A DNA stretch of 64,000 bases, from NCBI RefSeq assembly GCF_024807945.1, contig NZ_JANUFD010000001.1:682001-746000 (forward strand). The letters are read 5' to 3'. The notes under the pieces were generated by a model. That model searched no databases. It was given only the letters and a program-made list of their open reading frames with translations, and had not been told where the DNA came from. Numbering within the stretch: the first letter of the stretch is position 1; the number at the start of each line of letters is the position of its first letter. The position numbers were made by a program, and so were the translations under genes. The DNA is from Pseudomonas sp. JUb42. GTDB lineage: Bacteria > Pseudomonadota > Gammaproteobacteria > Pseudomonadales > Pseudomonadaceae. This document shows, piece by piece, positions 33,096-41,303 of the stretch.

Positions 33096-33871
33096 GCAGC
33101 GAACTGCGTCCCAACCTGATTGCCCTCAACACCATCATTTACCGTGAAGTGCGGCGTTTCATGCGCATCTGGCCGCAGACCCTGCTGCCGCCGGCCATCA
33201 CCATGGTTCTGTACTTCGTGATCTTCGGCAACCTGATCGGCAAGCAGATCGGTGGCATGAATGGCTTCAGTTACATGGAGTACATCGTGCCGGGCCTGAT
33301 CATGATGTCGGTGATCACTAACTCCTACGGCAATGTGGTCTCCAGCTTCTTCGGCGCCAAGTTCCAGCGCTCGGTGGAAGAACTGATGGTCTCGCCGGTC
33401 TCGCCCCACACCATTCTGGTCGGCTACGTGTTCGGTGGTGTGCTGCGCGGCCTGATCGTCGGTGTGATCGTGACCCTGCTGTCGTTGTTCTTCACCCATT
33501 TGCAGGTGCATCACCTGGGCGTGACCCTGGCGGTGGTACTGCTGACGGCGACGATCTTCTCGCTGCTGGGGTTTATCAACGCGGTTTATGCGCGCAACTT
33601 CGACGATATTTCGATCATCCCGACTTTCGTTCTGACGCCGCTGACCTATCTGGGTGGGGTGTTCTACTCCATCACCCTGCTGCCGCCGTTCTGGCAGACC
33701 GTGTCCCTGGCCAACCCGGTGCTGCACATGGTCAACGCCTTCCGCTTCGGCATCCTGGGGGTGTCTGATATCAAGATCGATGTGGCGATGACCTTTATGG
33801 TCGTGGCAACCATCGTGTTGTACGTCGGCTGTGCGCGGTTGCTGGTGAGTGGACGTGGGATGCGCCAGTAA
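33092..33871 (+). CDS. ABC-2 type permease, YadH-like
   Basis: The 259-residue protein has six membrane segments and the ABC-2 family phrases MNGFSYMEYIVPGLIMMSVI and TPLTYLGGVFYSITLLPPFW. It forms the membrane half of the exporter with the preceding ATPase, to which it is translationally coupled. Confidence 0.9.
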   Translation: MSSELRPNLIALNTIIYREVRRFMRIWPQTLLPPAITMVLYFVIFGNLIGKQIGGMNGFSYMEYIVPGLIMMSVITNSYGNVVSSFFGAKFQRSVEELMVSPVSPHTILVGYVFGGVLRGLIVGVIVTLLSLFFTHLQVHHLGVTLAVVLLTATIFSLLGFINAVYARNFDDISIIPTFVLTPLTYLGGVFYSITLLPPFWQTVSLANPVLHMVNAFRFGILGVSDIKIDVAMTFMVVATIVLYVGCARLLVSGRGMRQ

Positions 33872-33883
33872 CAGCTGTACCCG

Positions 33884-34033
33884 GTAGAAGCGAATTTTGT
33901 AGCAGCAGATTTGTGGGAGCGGGCTCAGTGGGAGCGAATTCATTCGCGAAGAGGCCCGTACATTCGACGCATTCGTGTCGTCTTAAATACTGCTTTCGCG
34001 AATGAATTCGCTCCCACAAAATTCGCTCCCACA
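33884..34033. repeat. REPIN with amplified tails on both sides
   Basis: A GAATTCATTCGCGAA-family REPIN (core 33928-34018) is extended on the left by three degenerate copies of its end at 15-16 base steps (GTAGAAGCGAATTTT, GTAGCAGCAGATTTGT, GGGAGCGGGCTCAGT). On the right the CGCTCCCACAAAATT end is repeated once. It fills the gap between the ABC permease gene and comEC. Confidence 0.75.
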
Positions 34034-34165
34034 ATATGGGCCACCGTTAAAATAAATGTCATAACAACGCAGCATACCGATAGACCTTGTGACACTTAAT
34101 CCAGCCTCTCCCTGAGCCCATGGTCTAAGCCCTTTCGATACCTTTTACGGTAATCGAGGGACTTC

Positions 34166-36382
34166 ATGCGCACAGGGATGATCGCGCTGGCATTGGGCCT
34201 GTTGGCCCTGCGTTTCCTGCCGGCCTTGCCGTCAGGCGGCTGGCTGTTATTGACGGTGGCAGTGGCGCTGATGCTGCTGCCATTTCGCACCTATCCTGCG
34301 GCCTTGTTTCTGCTGGGCCTGTCCTGGGCCTGTGTGTCTGCCCAATCCGCCCTGAATGACCGACTGCTGCACCGTCTCGACGGCCAGACCCTGTGGCTGC
34401 AAGGCAAGGTGATCGGTTTGCCCAATGCCAGCGAAGGCGTGGTGCGTTTCGAGGTGCAGGGCGCGCAGTCCCGCCGTGCTGAACTGCCCGAGCGTATTCG
34501 GCTGTCCTGGTATGGCGGCCCCGAGGTGCGCAGCGGCGAGCACTGGCGCCTGGCGGTCAAGCTCAAGCGCCCGTCCGGGCTGATCAATCCCCATGTTTTC
34601 GATTACACCGCCTGGCTGCTGGCCCAGCGCATTGGCGCCACGGGGACGGTGGTCGACGGTGAGCGCCTGGGCGAGGCCAGGGGTGCCTGGCGTGACGCTG
34701 TTCGTCAGCGCTTGCTGGCGGTGGACGCTCAGGGTCGGGAAGGCGGATTGGCGGCGCTGGTGATTGGCGACGGCGCCGGCCTGTCGACGGCGGAGTGGCA
34801 GGTGTTGCAGGACACCGGCACCGTGCATTTATTGGTCATCTCCGGACAGCATATCGGCCTGTTGGCTGGGGTGGTCTATGGCCTGATTGCCGGGCTTGCG
34901 CGTTACGGACTATGGCCGCAGCGCTTGCCGTGGCTGCCCTGGGCCTGCGCTCTGGCCTTTACTGCTGCCTTGAGTTACGGGCTGTTGGCCGGTTTCGACG
35001 TGCCGGTGCGGCGCGCCTGTGTGATGGTCGGCATGGTGTTGTTGTGGCGTTGGCGCTTTCGTCATCTGGGCGTGGTCTGGCCGTTGCTGGTGTCGCTGAA
35101 TCTGGTGCTGATCAGCGAGCCGCTGGTCAGCCTGCAGGCGGGATTCTGGCTGTCCTTTGCCGCCGTGGCCGTGCTGATGCTGATCTTCAGTGGCCGCCTT
35201 GGCGCCTGGGGCTGGCTGCACAGCTGGAATCGTGCGCAATGGCTGATCGCGTTGGGTCTGCTGCCGATTCTGTTGGCCTTGAACCTGCCGATCAGCCTCA
35301 GCGGGCCATTGGTCAATCTGCTGGCAGTGCCTTGGGTGAGTTTCGTCGTGCTGCCGCCTGCGCTGCTGGGCACGCTGTTATTGCCGGTGCCGCTGATTGG
35401 CGAGGCTTTGCTGTGGCTGGCCGGAGGTGCGCTGGACTGGCTGTTTCGCGCCTTGGCGCTAGTCGCCGGTTGGTTACCCGCGTGGGTCCCCAGTGCAGTT
35501 GCGCCGTGGGCATGGCTGCTGAGTTTGCTGGGCGCGTTGCTCCTGCTGCTGCCCGCAGGTGTACCGTTGCGCCCACTGGGTTGGCCGTTGTTGTTGCTCT
35601 GCGTATTTCCCCCGCTGAAAAGCATTCCCCATGGCCAGGTCGAGGTGCTGCAACTGGATGTCGGTCAAGGGCTGGCCATTCTGCTGCGCACCCGCCAGCA
35701 CACGTTGCTGTACGACGCGGGGCCGCGCTTCGGTGAGTTCGATATCGGCGAACGTGTGGTGGTCCCGGTCCTGCGCAAGAGCGGGGTGCGCGGGTTGGAT
35801 GTGCTGCTGCTCAGTCACGCTCACCTGGACCATACCGGCGGCGCCCTGGCGGTGCAGCGGGCTTTGCCGATCAAGCGGGTATTGGGCGGCCAACAGATCG
35901 GCATACCCGAATCCTTGCCTGTTGAACTGTGCCGCAACGATGAAAGCTGGGAGTGGGACGGCGTGACCTTCAGTACCTGGCGCTGGGAGCAGGCCCGGGA
36001 AAGCAACCCGGCATCCTGTGTCTTGAAGGTCGAGGCCAGCGGCGAGCGCCTGCTGTTGACCGGGGATATCGACGCCGAGGCTGAGCGGGTCCTGCTCGGT
36101 AGCGGTTTCGATGTGCGTGCCGACTGGCTGCAGGCGCCTCATCACGGCAGTCGCACCTCATCTTCACGGACCTTGCTCAATGGTGTGGCGCCCAAGGGGG
36201 TGCTGATTTCCCGGGGGCGTAATAACAGCTTCGGCCACCCCCATCCTTTGGTGATGTCGCGCTACCGCTATCTGGGCATTGATACCTATGACAGCGCCGA
36301 AAGCGGGGCGCTCAGTCTGCGTCTGGGCAGCTTCGACAAGCCTGTGGCAGAGCGGGCGTGGCGGCGTTTCTGGCGTGACTGA
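34166..36382 (+). CDS. comEC: ComEC/Rec2 family DNA internalisation protein
   Basis: GAGGG precedes the ATG at 34166. The 738-residue protein has an N-terminal DUF4131-like region, the competence membrane domain (VHLLVISGQHIGLLAGVVYG near residues 220-240) and a C-terminal metallo-beta-lactamase domain with LLSHAHLDHTGGAL near 550. It forms the inner-membrane channel for single-stranded DNA in natural transformation. Position upstream of exbB/exbD-lpxK matches other pseudomonads. Confidence 0.93.
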   Translation: MRTGMIALALGLLALRFLPALPSGGWLLLTVAVALMLLPFRTYPAALFLLGLSWACVSAQSALNDRLLHRLDGQTLWLQGKVIGLPNASEGVVRFEVQGAQSRRAELPERIRLSWYGGPEVRSGEHWRLAVKLKRPSGLINPHVFDYTAWLLAQRIGATGTVVDGERLGEARGAWRDAVRQRLLAVDAQGREGGLAALVIGDGAGLSTAEWQVLQDTGTVHLLVISGQHIGLLAGVVYGLIAGLARYGLWPQRLPWLPWACALAFTAALSYGLLAGFDVPVRRACVMVGMVLLWRWRFRHLGVVWPLLVSLNLVLISEPLVSLQAGFWLSFAAVAVLMLIFSGRLGAWGWLHSWNRAQWLIALGLLPILLALNLPISLSGPLVNLLAVPWVSFVVLPPALLGTLLLPVPLIGEALLWLAGGALDWLFRALALVAGWLPAWVPSAVAPWAWLLSLLGALLLLLPAGVPLRPLGWPLLLLCVFPPLKSIPHGQVEVLQLDVGQGLAILLRTRQHTLLYDAGPRFGEFDIGERVVVPVLRKSGVRGLDVLLLSHAHLDHTGGALAVQRALPIKRVLGGQQIGIPESLPVELCRNDESWEWDGVTFSTWRWEQARESNPASCVLKVEASGERLLLTGDIDAEAERVLLGSGFDVRADWLQAPHHGSRTSSSRTLLNGVAPKGVLISRGRNNSFGHPHPLVMSRYRYLGIDTYDSAESGALSLRLGSFDKPVAERAWRRFWRD

Positions 36383-36464
36383 AAGCACGGATATTGATCC
36401 CGCACTACGGCCAGCCAACGACCCTATGATAGAGTGGCGCCACTTTTTTCTGGGGGTGGTCACT

Positions 36465-37103
36465 GTGTGGGAACTGGTCAAATCTGGTGGCTGGATGATG
36501 CTGCCGATCATTCTGAGTTCCATTGTCGCGGTCGGTATCATTATCGAGCGCCTGTGGACCCTGCGCGCTGCCCGCATCACCCCGCCGCACCTGCTGGGCC
36601 AGGTCTGGCGCTGGATCAAAGACAAGAAACTGGACAAGGAAAAGCTCAAGGAACTGCGCGCCGATTCGCCCCTGGGCGAGATCCTCGCTGCGGGCCTGGC
36701 CAATTCCAAGCATGGTCGCGAGATCATGAAAGAGTGCATCGAAGAGGCCGCCGCACGGGTCATCCATGACCTTGAGCGCTACCTCAGCACCCTCGGCTCC
36801 ATTGCCGCCATGGCGCCGTTGCTGGGCCTGCTCGGTACGGTGTTGGGCATGATCGATATCTTCGGCTCGTTCACCAATTCCGGGATGACCGCCAATGCTG
36901 GCGTGCTGGCTGGCGGTATTTCCAAGGCGTTGATCTGTACCGCGTCCGGCCTGATGGTCGGTATCCCGGCGATCTTCTTCCATCGTTTCCTGCAAAGCCG
37001 GGTCGATGAGCTGGTAGTGGGCATGGAACAGGAAGCGATCAAGCTGGTGGAAGTGGTGCAGGGCGACCGTGATGTCGATCTGGCCGAGGTCAAGAAGAAG
37101 TGA
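36465..37103 (+). CDS. ExbB/TolQ family proton-channel protein
   Basis: The GTG at 36465 (VWELVKSGGWMMLPI) gives 212 residues, as in pseudomonad orthologues (PA2983 type); an ATG 13 codons upstream is less likely. It has three membrane segments and the TolQ/ExbB core (LSTLGSIAAMAPLLGLLGTV). With the next gene it forms a proton-driven motor pair of unknown client. It is coupled to exbD by a GTGA overlap. Confidence 0.9.
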   Translation: MWELVKSGGWMMLPIILSSIVAVGIIIERLWTLRAARITPPHLLGQVWRWIKDKKLDKEKLKELRADSPLGEILAAGLANSKHGREIMKECIEEAAARVIHDLERYLSTLGSIAAMAPLLGLLGTVLGMIDIFGSFTNSGMTANAGVLAGGISKALICTASGLMVGIPAIFFHRFLQSRVDELVVGMEQEAIKLVEVVQGDRDVDLAEVKKK

Positions 37104-37531
37104 AGTTCCGCCGCCGCAAGCCCCGGGAAAACATCGACATCAACCTGGTGTCGCTGATCGACGTGGTCTTCATCCTGCTGCTGTTCTTCGTGGTGACCAC
37201 CACCTTCACCCGGGAAACCCAACTGCGCGTCGACTTGCCCCAGGCGGTGACCGGCAGCCCGGAAACCGACGCCGCCCTCAAGCACCTGGATATCACCATC
37301 AATGCCGACGGCATCTATGCGCTGAATAACCAGTTGCTGCCGAAGAACGACCTGACCACCCTGATCGATGCCCTGCAACGGGAGTCCGGTGGCGATACCA
37401 ACCTGCCGCTGTCCATCAGTGCCGACGGCAAGACCCCTCATCAAGCGGTGATCACGGCCATGGACGCGGCGGGCAAGCTGGGTTTCAGCCACCTGCGCAT
37501 GACCACCATCGAAGCCGCATCGACCAACTGA
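37100..37531 (+). CDS. ExbD/TolR family protein
   Basis: The 143-residue protein from a GTG start has one N-terminal membrane segment containing the proton-carrying aspartate ([19 protein letters not shown]) and a periplasmic domain. It works with the ExbB-like protein and overlaps lpxK by one base. The link to lipid A genes is positional only. Confidence 0.92.
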   Translation: MKFRRRKPRENIDINLVSLIDVVFILLLFFVVTTTFTRETQLRVDLPQAVTGSPETDAALKHLDITINADGIYALNNQLLPKNDLTTLIDALQRESGGDTNLPLSISADGKTPHQAVITAMDAAGKLGFSHLRMTTIEAASTN

Positions 37532-38526
37532 TGGCCTTTACCGACCGCCTGCTCGACGCCTGGTACAACGGCCATCCGGCCCTGACGCTGCTGCGGCCGC
37601 TGGAGGCTCTGTACCGGCGAGTGGTGCAGGGCAAGCGCGCGCGCTTTCTGGCCGGGGAGGGCGATATCTATCGCGCCCCGGTGCCGGTATTGGTGGTGGG
37701 CAATATCACCATCGGTGGCACTGGCAAGACGCCGCTGATCCTGTGGATGATCGAACACTGCCGTCAGCGCGGCTTGCGTGTCGGTGTGGTCAGCCGCGGT
37801 TATGGCGCCAAACCGTCGAGCCTGCCGTGGCGAGTGCTGCCCGAGCAGAGCGCCGCCGAAGTCGGTGATGAGCCTCTTTTGATCGTGCAACGCAGTGGCG
37901 TGCCGCTGATGATCGATCCCGATCGCAGTAGCGCCGTACGCGCCTTGCTCGCCGCCGAGCCCCTGGACCTGATTCTTTGCGACGACGGTCTGCAACACTA
38001 TCGCCTCGCTCGCGATCTGGAACTGGTGCTGATCGACGCCGCCCGCGGCCTGGGCAATCGCCGCTGCCTGCCTGCGGGCCCCCTGCGCGAGCCGGTGGAG
38101 CGCCTGAACAGCGTCGATGCCCTGTTGTACAACGGCGCCACGGCCGATCGCGAAGATGGTTTCGCCTTTACCCTCAAGCCCTCGGCGCTGGTGCATCTGC
38201 GCAGTGGCGAGCGCCTGGCGCTGGAACATTTTCCCGCCGGTCAGGCGGTCCATGCCGTGGCCGGGATCGGCAATCCGCAGCGTTTCTTCAAGACCCTCGA
38301 GGGTCTACACTGGCGGCCTGTCGCCCATGCCTTTGCCGACCACGCCGAGTTCAGCGCCCAGGCTCTTGCGTTCAGCCCGTCGCTGCCCGTGGTCATGACC
38401 GAGAAGGACGCCGTGAAATGCCGCGCCTTCGCCGCCAATGACTGGTTCTATCTGGCGGTGGACGCGGTGCCTTCAGCGACCTTTATTGCCTGGTTCGACC
38501 AGCAGTTATTACGTCTTTTGCCATGA
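37531..38526 (+). CDS. lpxK: Tetraacyldisaccharide 4'-kinase LpxK
   Basis: The 331-residue enzyme has P-loop GGTGKT at residues 62-67 ([19 protein letters not shown]) and the LpxK phrase [20 protein letters not shown]. It adds the 4'-phosphate to lipid A at the inner membrane. Start and stop are tightly coupled to neighbours. Confidence 0.97.
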   Translation: MAFTDRLLDAWYNGHPALTLLRPLEALYRRVVQGKRARFLAGEGDIYRAPVPVLVVGNITIGGTGKTPLILWMIEHCRQRGLRVGVVSRGYGAKPSSLPWRVLPEQSAAEVGDEPLLIVQRSGVPLMIDPDRSSAVRALLAAEPLDLILCDDGLQHYRLARDLELVLIDAARGLGNRRCLPAGPLREPVERLNSVDALLYNGATADREDGFAFTLKPSALVHLRSGERLALEHFPAGQAVHAVAGIGNPQRFFKTLEGLHWRPVAHAFADHAEFSAQALAFSPSLPVVMTEKDAVKCRAFAANDWFYLAVDAVPSATFIAWFDQQLLRLLP

Positions 38527-38543
38527 ATTGCCCAGGAACTCCT

Positions 38544-38729
38544 ATGGATACCAAGTTGCTCGACATCCTCGCCTGCCCGATCTGCAAGGGGCCGCTCAAG
38601 CTCAGCGCCGATAAAACCGAGCTGATCAGCAAGGGCGCCGGCCTGGCCTACCCGATCCGCGACGGCATCCCGGTGATGCTGGAAAGCGAAGCCCGTACCC
38701 TGACCTCCGACGAGCGCCTGGATAAATGA
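38544..38729 (+). CDS. Trm112/YcaR family small protein
   Basis: The 61-residue protein starts [20 protein letters not shown], with a CPxC pair and the family ending. The second cysteine pair of zinc-binding Trm112 proteins is not present. It overlaps kdsB by 4 bases (ATGA). The molecular role in bacteria is not settled. Confidence 0.9.
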   Translation: MDTKLLDILACPICKGPLKLSADKTELISKGAGLAYPIRDGIPVMLESEARTLTSDERLDK

Positions 38730-39490
38730 CCGCGGCGTTCACGGTTGTCATTCCGGCGCGGTATGGCTCCAGCCGGTTTCCCGGCAAGCCGCTGAAGGTC
38801 ATTGCCGGTAAGCCCATGGTTCAGTTGGTTTGGGAGCAGGCGCGCAAAAGCAGTGCCGAGCGCGTTGTCGTTGCGACGGACGATCAACGGATTTTCGACG
38901 CCTGCCAGCTGTTTGGCGCCGAAGTGCTGATGACCCGCGATGATCACAATTCCGGCACTGACCGCCTGGCTGAAGTCGCTGCGCAACTGGGTTTGGCGCC
39001 TGATGCCATCGTGGTCAATGTGCAGGGCGACGAGCCGATGATTCCTCCGGCGGTGATCGATCAGGTCGCCGATAACCTGGCGGCGCACCCGCAAGCGCGC
39101 ATGTCGACCCTGGCCGAGCCTATCGACGACGTGGCGGCGCTGTTCAACCCCAATGTGGTCAAGGTCACCAGCGATATCAATGGCCTGGCCCTGACCTTCA
39201 GCCGTGCGCCGCTGCCTTGGGCCCGCGACGCGCTGGCCCGTGACCGTGAGCAGTTGCCAGCCGGCGTGCCCTATCGTCGGCATATCGGGATCTACGCCTA
39301 TCGCGCCGGTTTCCTCGCTGATTTCGTCAGCTGGGGCCCGTGCTGGCTCGAAGACACGGAAAGTCTCGAGCAACTGCGTGCCCTTTGGCACGGCGTGCGT
39401 ATCCATGTGGCCGATGCCCTGGAAGCGCCACCGGCTGGGGTCGATACCGCCGAAGACCTGGAGCGCGTAAGGCGCTTGCTGGAGGCTTGA
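38726..39490 (+). CDS. kdsB: CMP-KDO synthetase KdsB
   Basis: The 254-residue protein has the nucleotide-binding signature [15 protein letters not shown] at residues 9-23 and [14 protein letters not shown] near 94-107. It activates KDO for lipopolysaccharide core synthesis, matching the lpxK context. Confidence 0.97.
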   Translation: MTAAFTVVIPARYGSSRFPGKPLKVIAGKPMVQLVWEQARKSSAERVVVATDDQRIFDACQLFGAEVLMTRDDHNSGTDRLAEVAAQLGLAPDAIVVNVQGDEPMIPPAVIDQVADNLAAHPQARMSTLAEPIDDVAALFNPNVVKVTSDINGLALTFSRAPLPWARDALARDREQLPAGVPYRRHIGIYAYRAGFLADFVSWGPCWLEDTESLEQLRALWHGVRIHVADALEAPPAGVDTAEDLERVRRLLEA

Positions 39491-39492
39491 CG

Positions 39493-40506
39493 TTGCAGAT
39501 CCAGAACAATGTCTCGCTCAAGCCATTCAACACCTTTGGTGTCGATGTGCGTGCGCAGCAATACGCAGAAGCCTGTAATGACGACGAAGTGCGTGAAGCC
39601 CTGGCCTATGCGGCGGCGCAGGATTTACCGCTGCTGGTGATCGGAGGTGGCAGCAATCTGCTGTTGACCGCTGACGTGCAGGCTTTGGTGCTGCGCATGG
39701 CCAGCCGCGGTATTCGCATCTTGCGCGAGGATTGCTCCCACGGCCTGGTCGAAGCCGAAGCCGGCGAGCCGTGGCACCCGTTCGTGCTCTGGTGCCTGGA
39801 AATGGGCCTGGCCGGTTTGGAAAACCTCAGCCTGATCCCCGGTACAGTGGGCGCTGCACCGATCCAGAACGTCGGCGCCTATGGGGTCGAGATCAAGGAT
39901 GTGTTCCACAGCCTGACTGCTATCGACCGACAGACCGGCGAGCTGCGCGAGTTTGTTCGCGACGAGTGCGAGTTTGCCTACCGCGACAGCCTGTTCAAGC
40001 GCGAAACCGGACGCTGGCTGATCCTGCGTGTGCGTTTTCTGCTGCCTCGGGTGGCTGAACTGCATCTGGAATACGGACCGGTGCGCGAGCGCTTGCAGCA
40101 GATGGGTATCGAGAGAGCGACGCCCATGCATGTCAGCCGGGCGATCTGCGCGATCCGCAGCGAGAAACTGCCCGACCCGGCAGTGCTGGGCAACGCCGGT
40201 AGCTTCTTCAAGAACCCGGTGATTGCGCAGGCCCAGGCTGCCGAGCTGAAAAACCGTTATCCGGGGCTGGTGGGTTATCCACAGGCCGATGGCCAAGTGA
40301 AGCTGGCGGCGGGCTGGCTGATCGAGCAGGCCGGTTGGAAAGGCTTCCGCGACGGCGATGCCGGGGTGCATGTGTTGCAGGCCCTGGTGTTGGTCAATCA
40401 CGGTCAGGCCACGGGCACGCAGCTGTTGTCCCTGGCACGGCGCATTCAGAGCGACATTGCCGAGCGGTTCGGCGTCACGCTTGAGATGGAGCCCAATCTC
40501 TACTGA
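39493..40506 (+). CDS. murB: UDP-N-acetylenolpyruvoylglucosamine reductase MurB
   Basis: A TTG start at 39493 (GGAGG upstream, LQIQNNVSLKPFNTF) gives 337 residues; the longer ATG frame runs through kdsB and is rejected. FAD-binding phrases VIGGGSNLLLT and SLIPGTVGAAPIQNVGAYG and the catalytic NAGSFFKNP are present. It makes UDP-MurNAc for peptidoglycan. It follows kdsB by 2 bases, so the low-molecular-weight tyrosine phosphatase gene that lies between them in P. aeruginosa is absent. Confidence 0.96.
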   Translation: MQIQNNVSLKPFNTFGVDVRAQQYAEACNDDEVREALAYAAAQDLPLLVIGGGSNLLLTADVQALVLRMASRGIRILREDCSHGLVEAEAGEPWHPFVLWCLEMGLAGLENLSLIPGTVGAAPIQNVGAYGVEIKDVFHSLTAIDRQTGELREFVRDECEFAYRDSLFKRETGRWLILRVRFLLPRVAELHLEYGPVRERLQQMGIERATPMHVSRAICAIRSEKLPDPAVLGNAGSFFKNPVIAQAQAAELKNRYPGLVGYPQADGQVKLAAGWLIEQAGWKGFRDGDAGVHVLQALVLVNHGQATGTQLLSLARRIQSDIAERFGVTLEMEPNLY

Positions 40507-40528
40507 GGTCCCTTCTGTTGAGGCTCCT

Positions 40529-41125
40529 ATGACCACATCGCTTTGCGCCGTTGTCCTGGCCGCCGGATCAGGCAGCCGCTATCAGGCCGTGGCCGGGGAG
40601 GGCGTCAGTAAACTGCTGGCGCCCTGCGTAGGCCGTGATGATATTGAGCGACCTGTGCTCGAACAGGTCCTGCACAACCTGCAAGGAGTTGTGGATAAGT
40701 GCCTGCTGGTCACACGCCCGAATCAACCCGATATCGCCCGACTCGCCCATCTCTATCACTGCACCCTGCTGCAACTGGAATCCCCCGGCATGGGCGACAG
40801 CATCGCCGCTGCCGTGGCTGCCACGCCAGGCAGTGCCGGGTGGCTGGTGGTGTTGGGGGATATGCCGTTTATCCTGCCTGAGACCTTGCAAGCCATTGCC
40901 ACCAGCGTGCGGGCTGATGCCATCAGCGTGCCGGTGTATCAGGGCGAGCGTGGGCATCCGGTGGGCTTTGGCCGGGAGTTGGCGACGGGTTTGATGGGCT
41001 TGAGCGGAGATCGCGGGGCGCGGCGGTTGTTTGATACGGCGCCGGTGCAGTGCATCCAAGTGACCGATTCCGGTGTGGTGTGGGATGTGGATGTGCCGCA
41101 GGCGTTGGTATTTTCCGAACGCTGA
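40529..41125 (+). CDS. MobA/MocA-like nucleotidyltransferase
   Basis: The ATG at 40529 gives 198 residues with the NTP-transferase signature VVLAAGSGSRYQ near residues 8-19 and WLVVLGDMPFILPETL near 105-120. The family includes molybdenum cofactor cytidylyl- and guanylyltransferases; substrate is uncertain. It is probably the last gene of the murB unit, before a REP and a bidirectional terminator. Confidence 0.8.
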   Translation: MTTSLCAVVLAAGSGSRYQAVAGEGVSKLLAPCVGRDDIERPVLEQVLHNLQGVVDKCLLVTRPNQPDIARLAHLYHCTLLQLESPGMGDSIAAAVAATPGSAGWLVVLGDMPFILPETLQAIATSVRADAISVPVYQGERGHPVGFGRELATGLMGLSGDRGARRLFDTAPVQCIQVTDSGVVWDVDVPQALVFSER

Positions 41126-41130
41126 TGACT

Positions 41131-41217
41131 GTTGGAGCGAGGCTTGCCCGCGAATTGAACGGCGCGGTAATTCAGATACACCGCGTCGAGGCTTTCGCGG
41201 GCGAGCCTCGCTCCAAC
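41131..41217. repeat. REP-type inverted repeat, GCGAGGCTTGCCCGCGAA family
   Basis: GTTGGAGCGAGGCTTGCCCG and the inverse CGGGCGAGCCTCGCTCCAAC flank a spacer containing CAGATACACCGCGTCG. A related phrase (GATACACCGCGTCG) occurs in the element at 24312-24400. Confidence 0.85.
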
Positions 41218-41252
41218 GGATGATTCATATGCTGTGATAGTTCATCAGGAAT

Positions 41253-41290
41253 AAAAAAGCCCCGCCTGTCTGCACAGGCGGGGCTTTTTA
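41253..41290. terminator. Bidirectional intrinsic terminator between the MocA-like gene and rne
   Basis: AAAAAGCCCCGCCTG and CAGGCGGGGCTTTTT form a strong stem with A/T tracts on both sides. It should end transcription from both convergent genes. Confidence 0.9.
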
Positions 41291-41303
41291 TTCAGCTAAT
41301 GAA

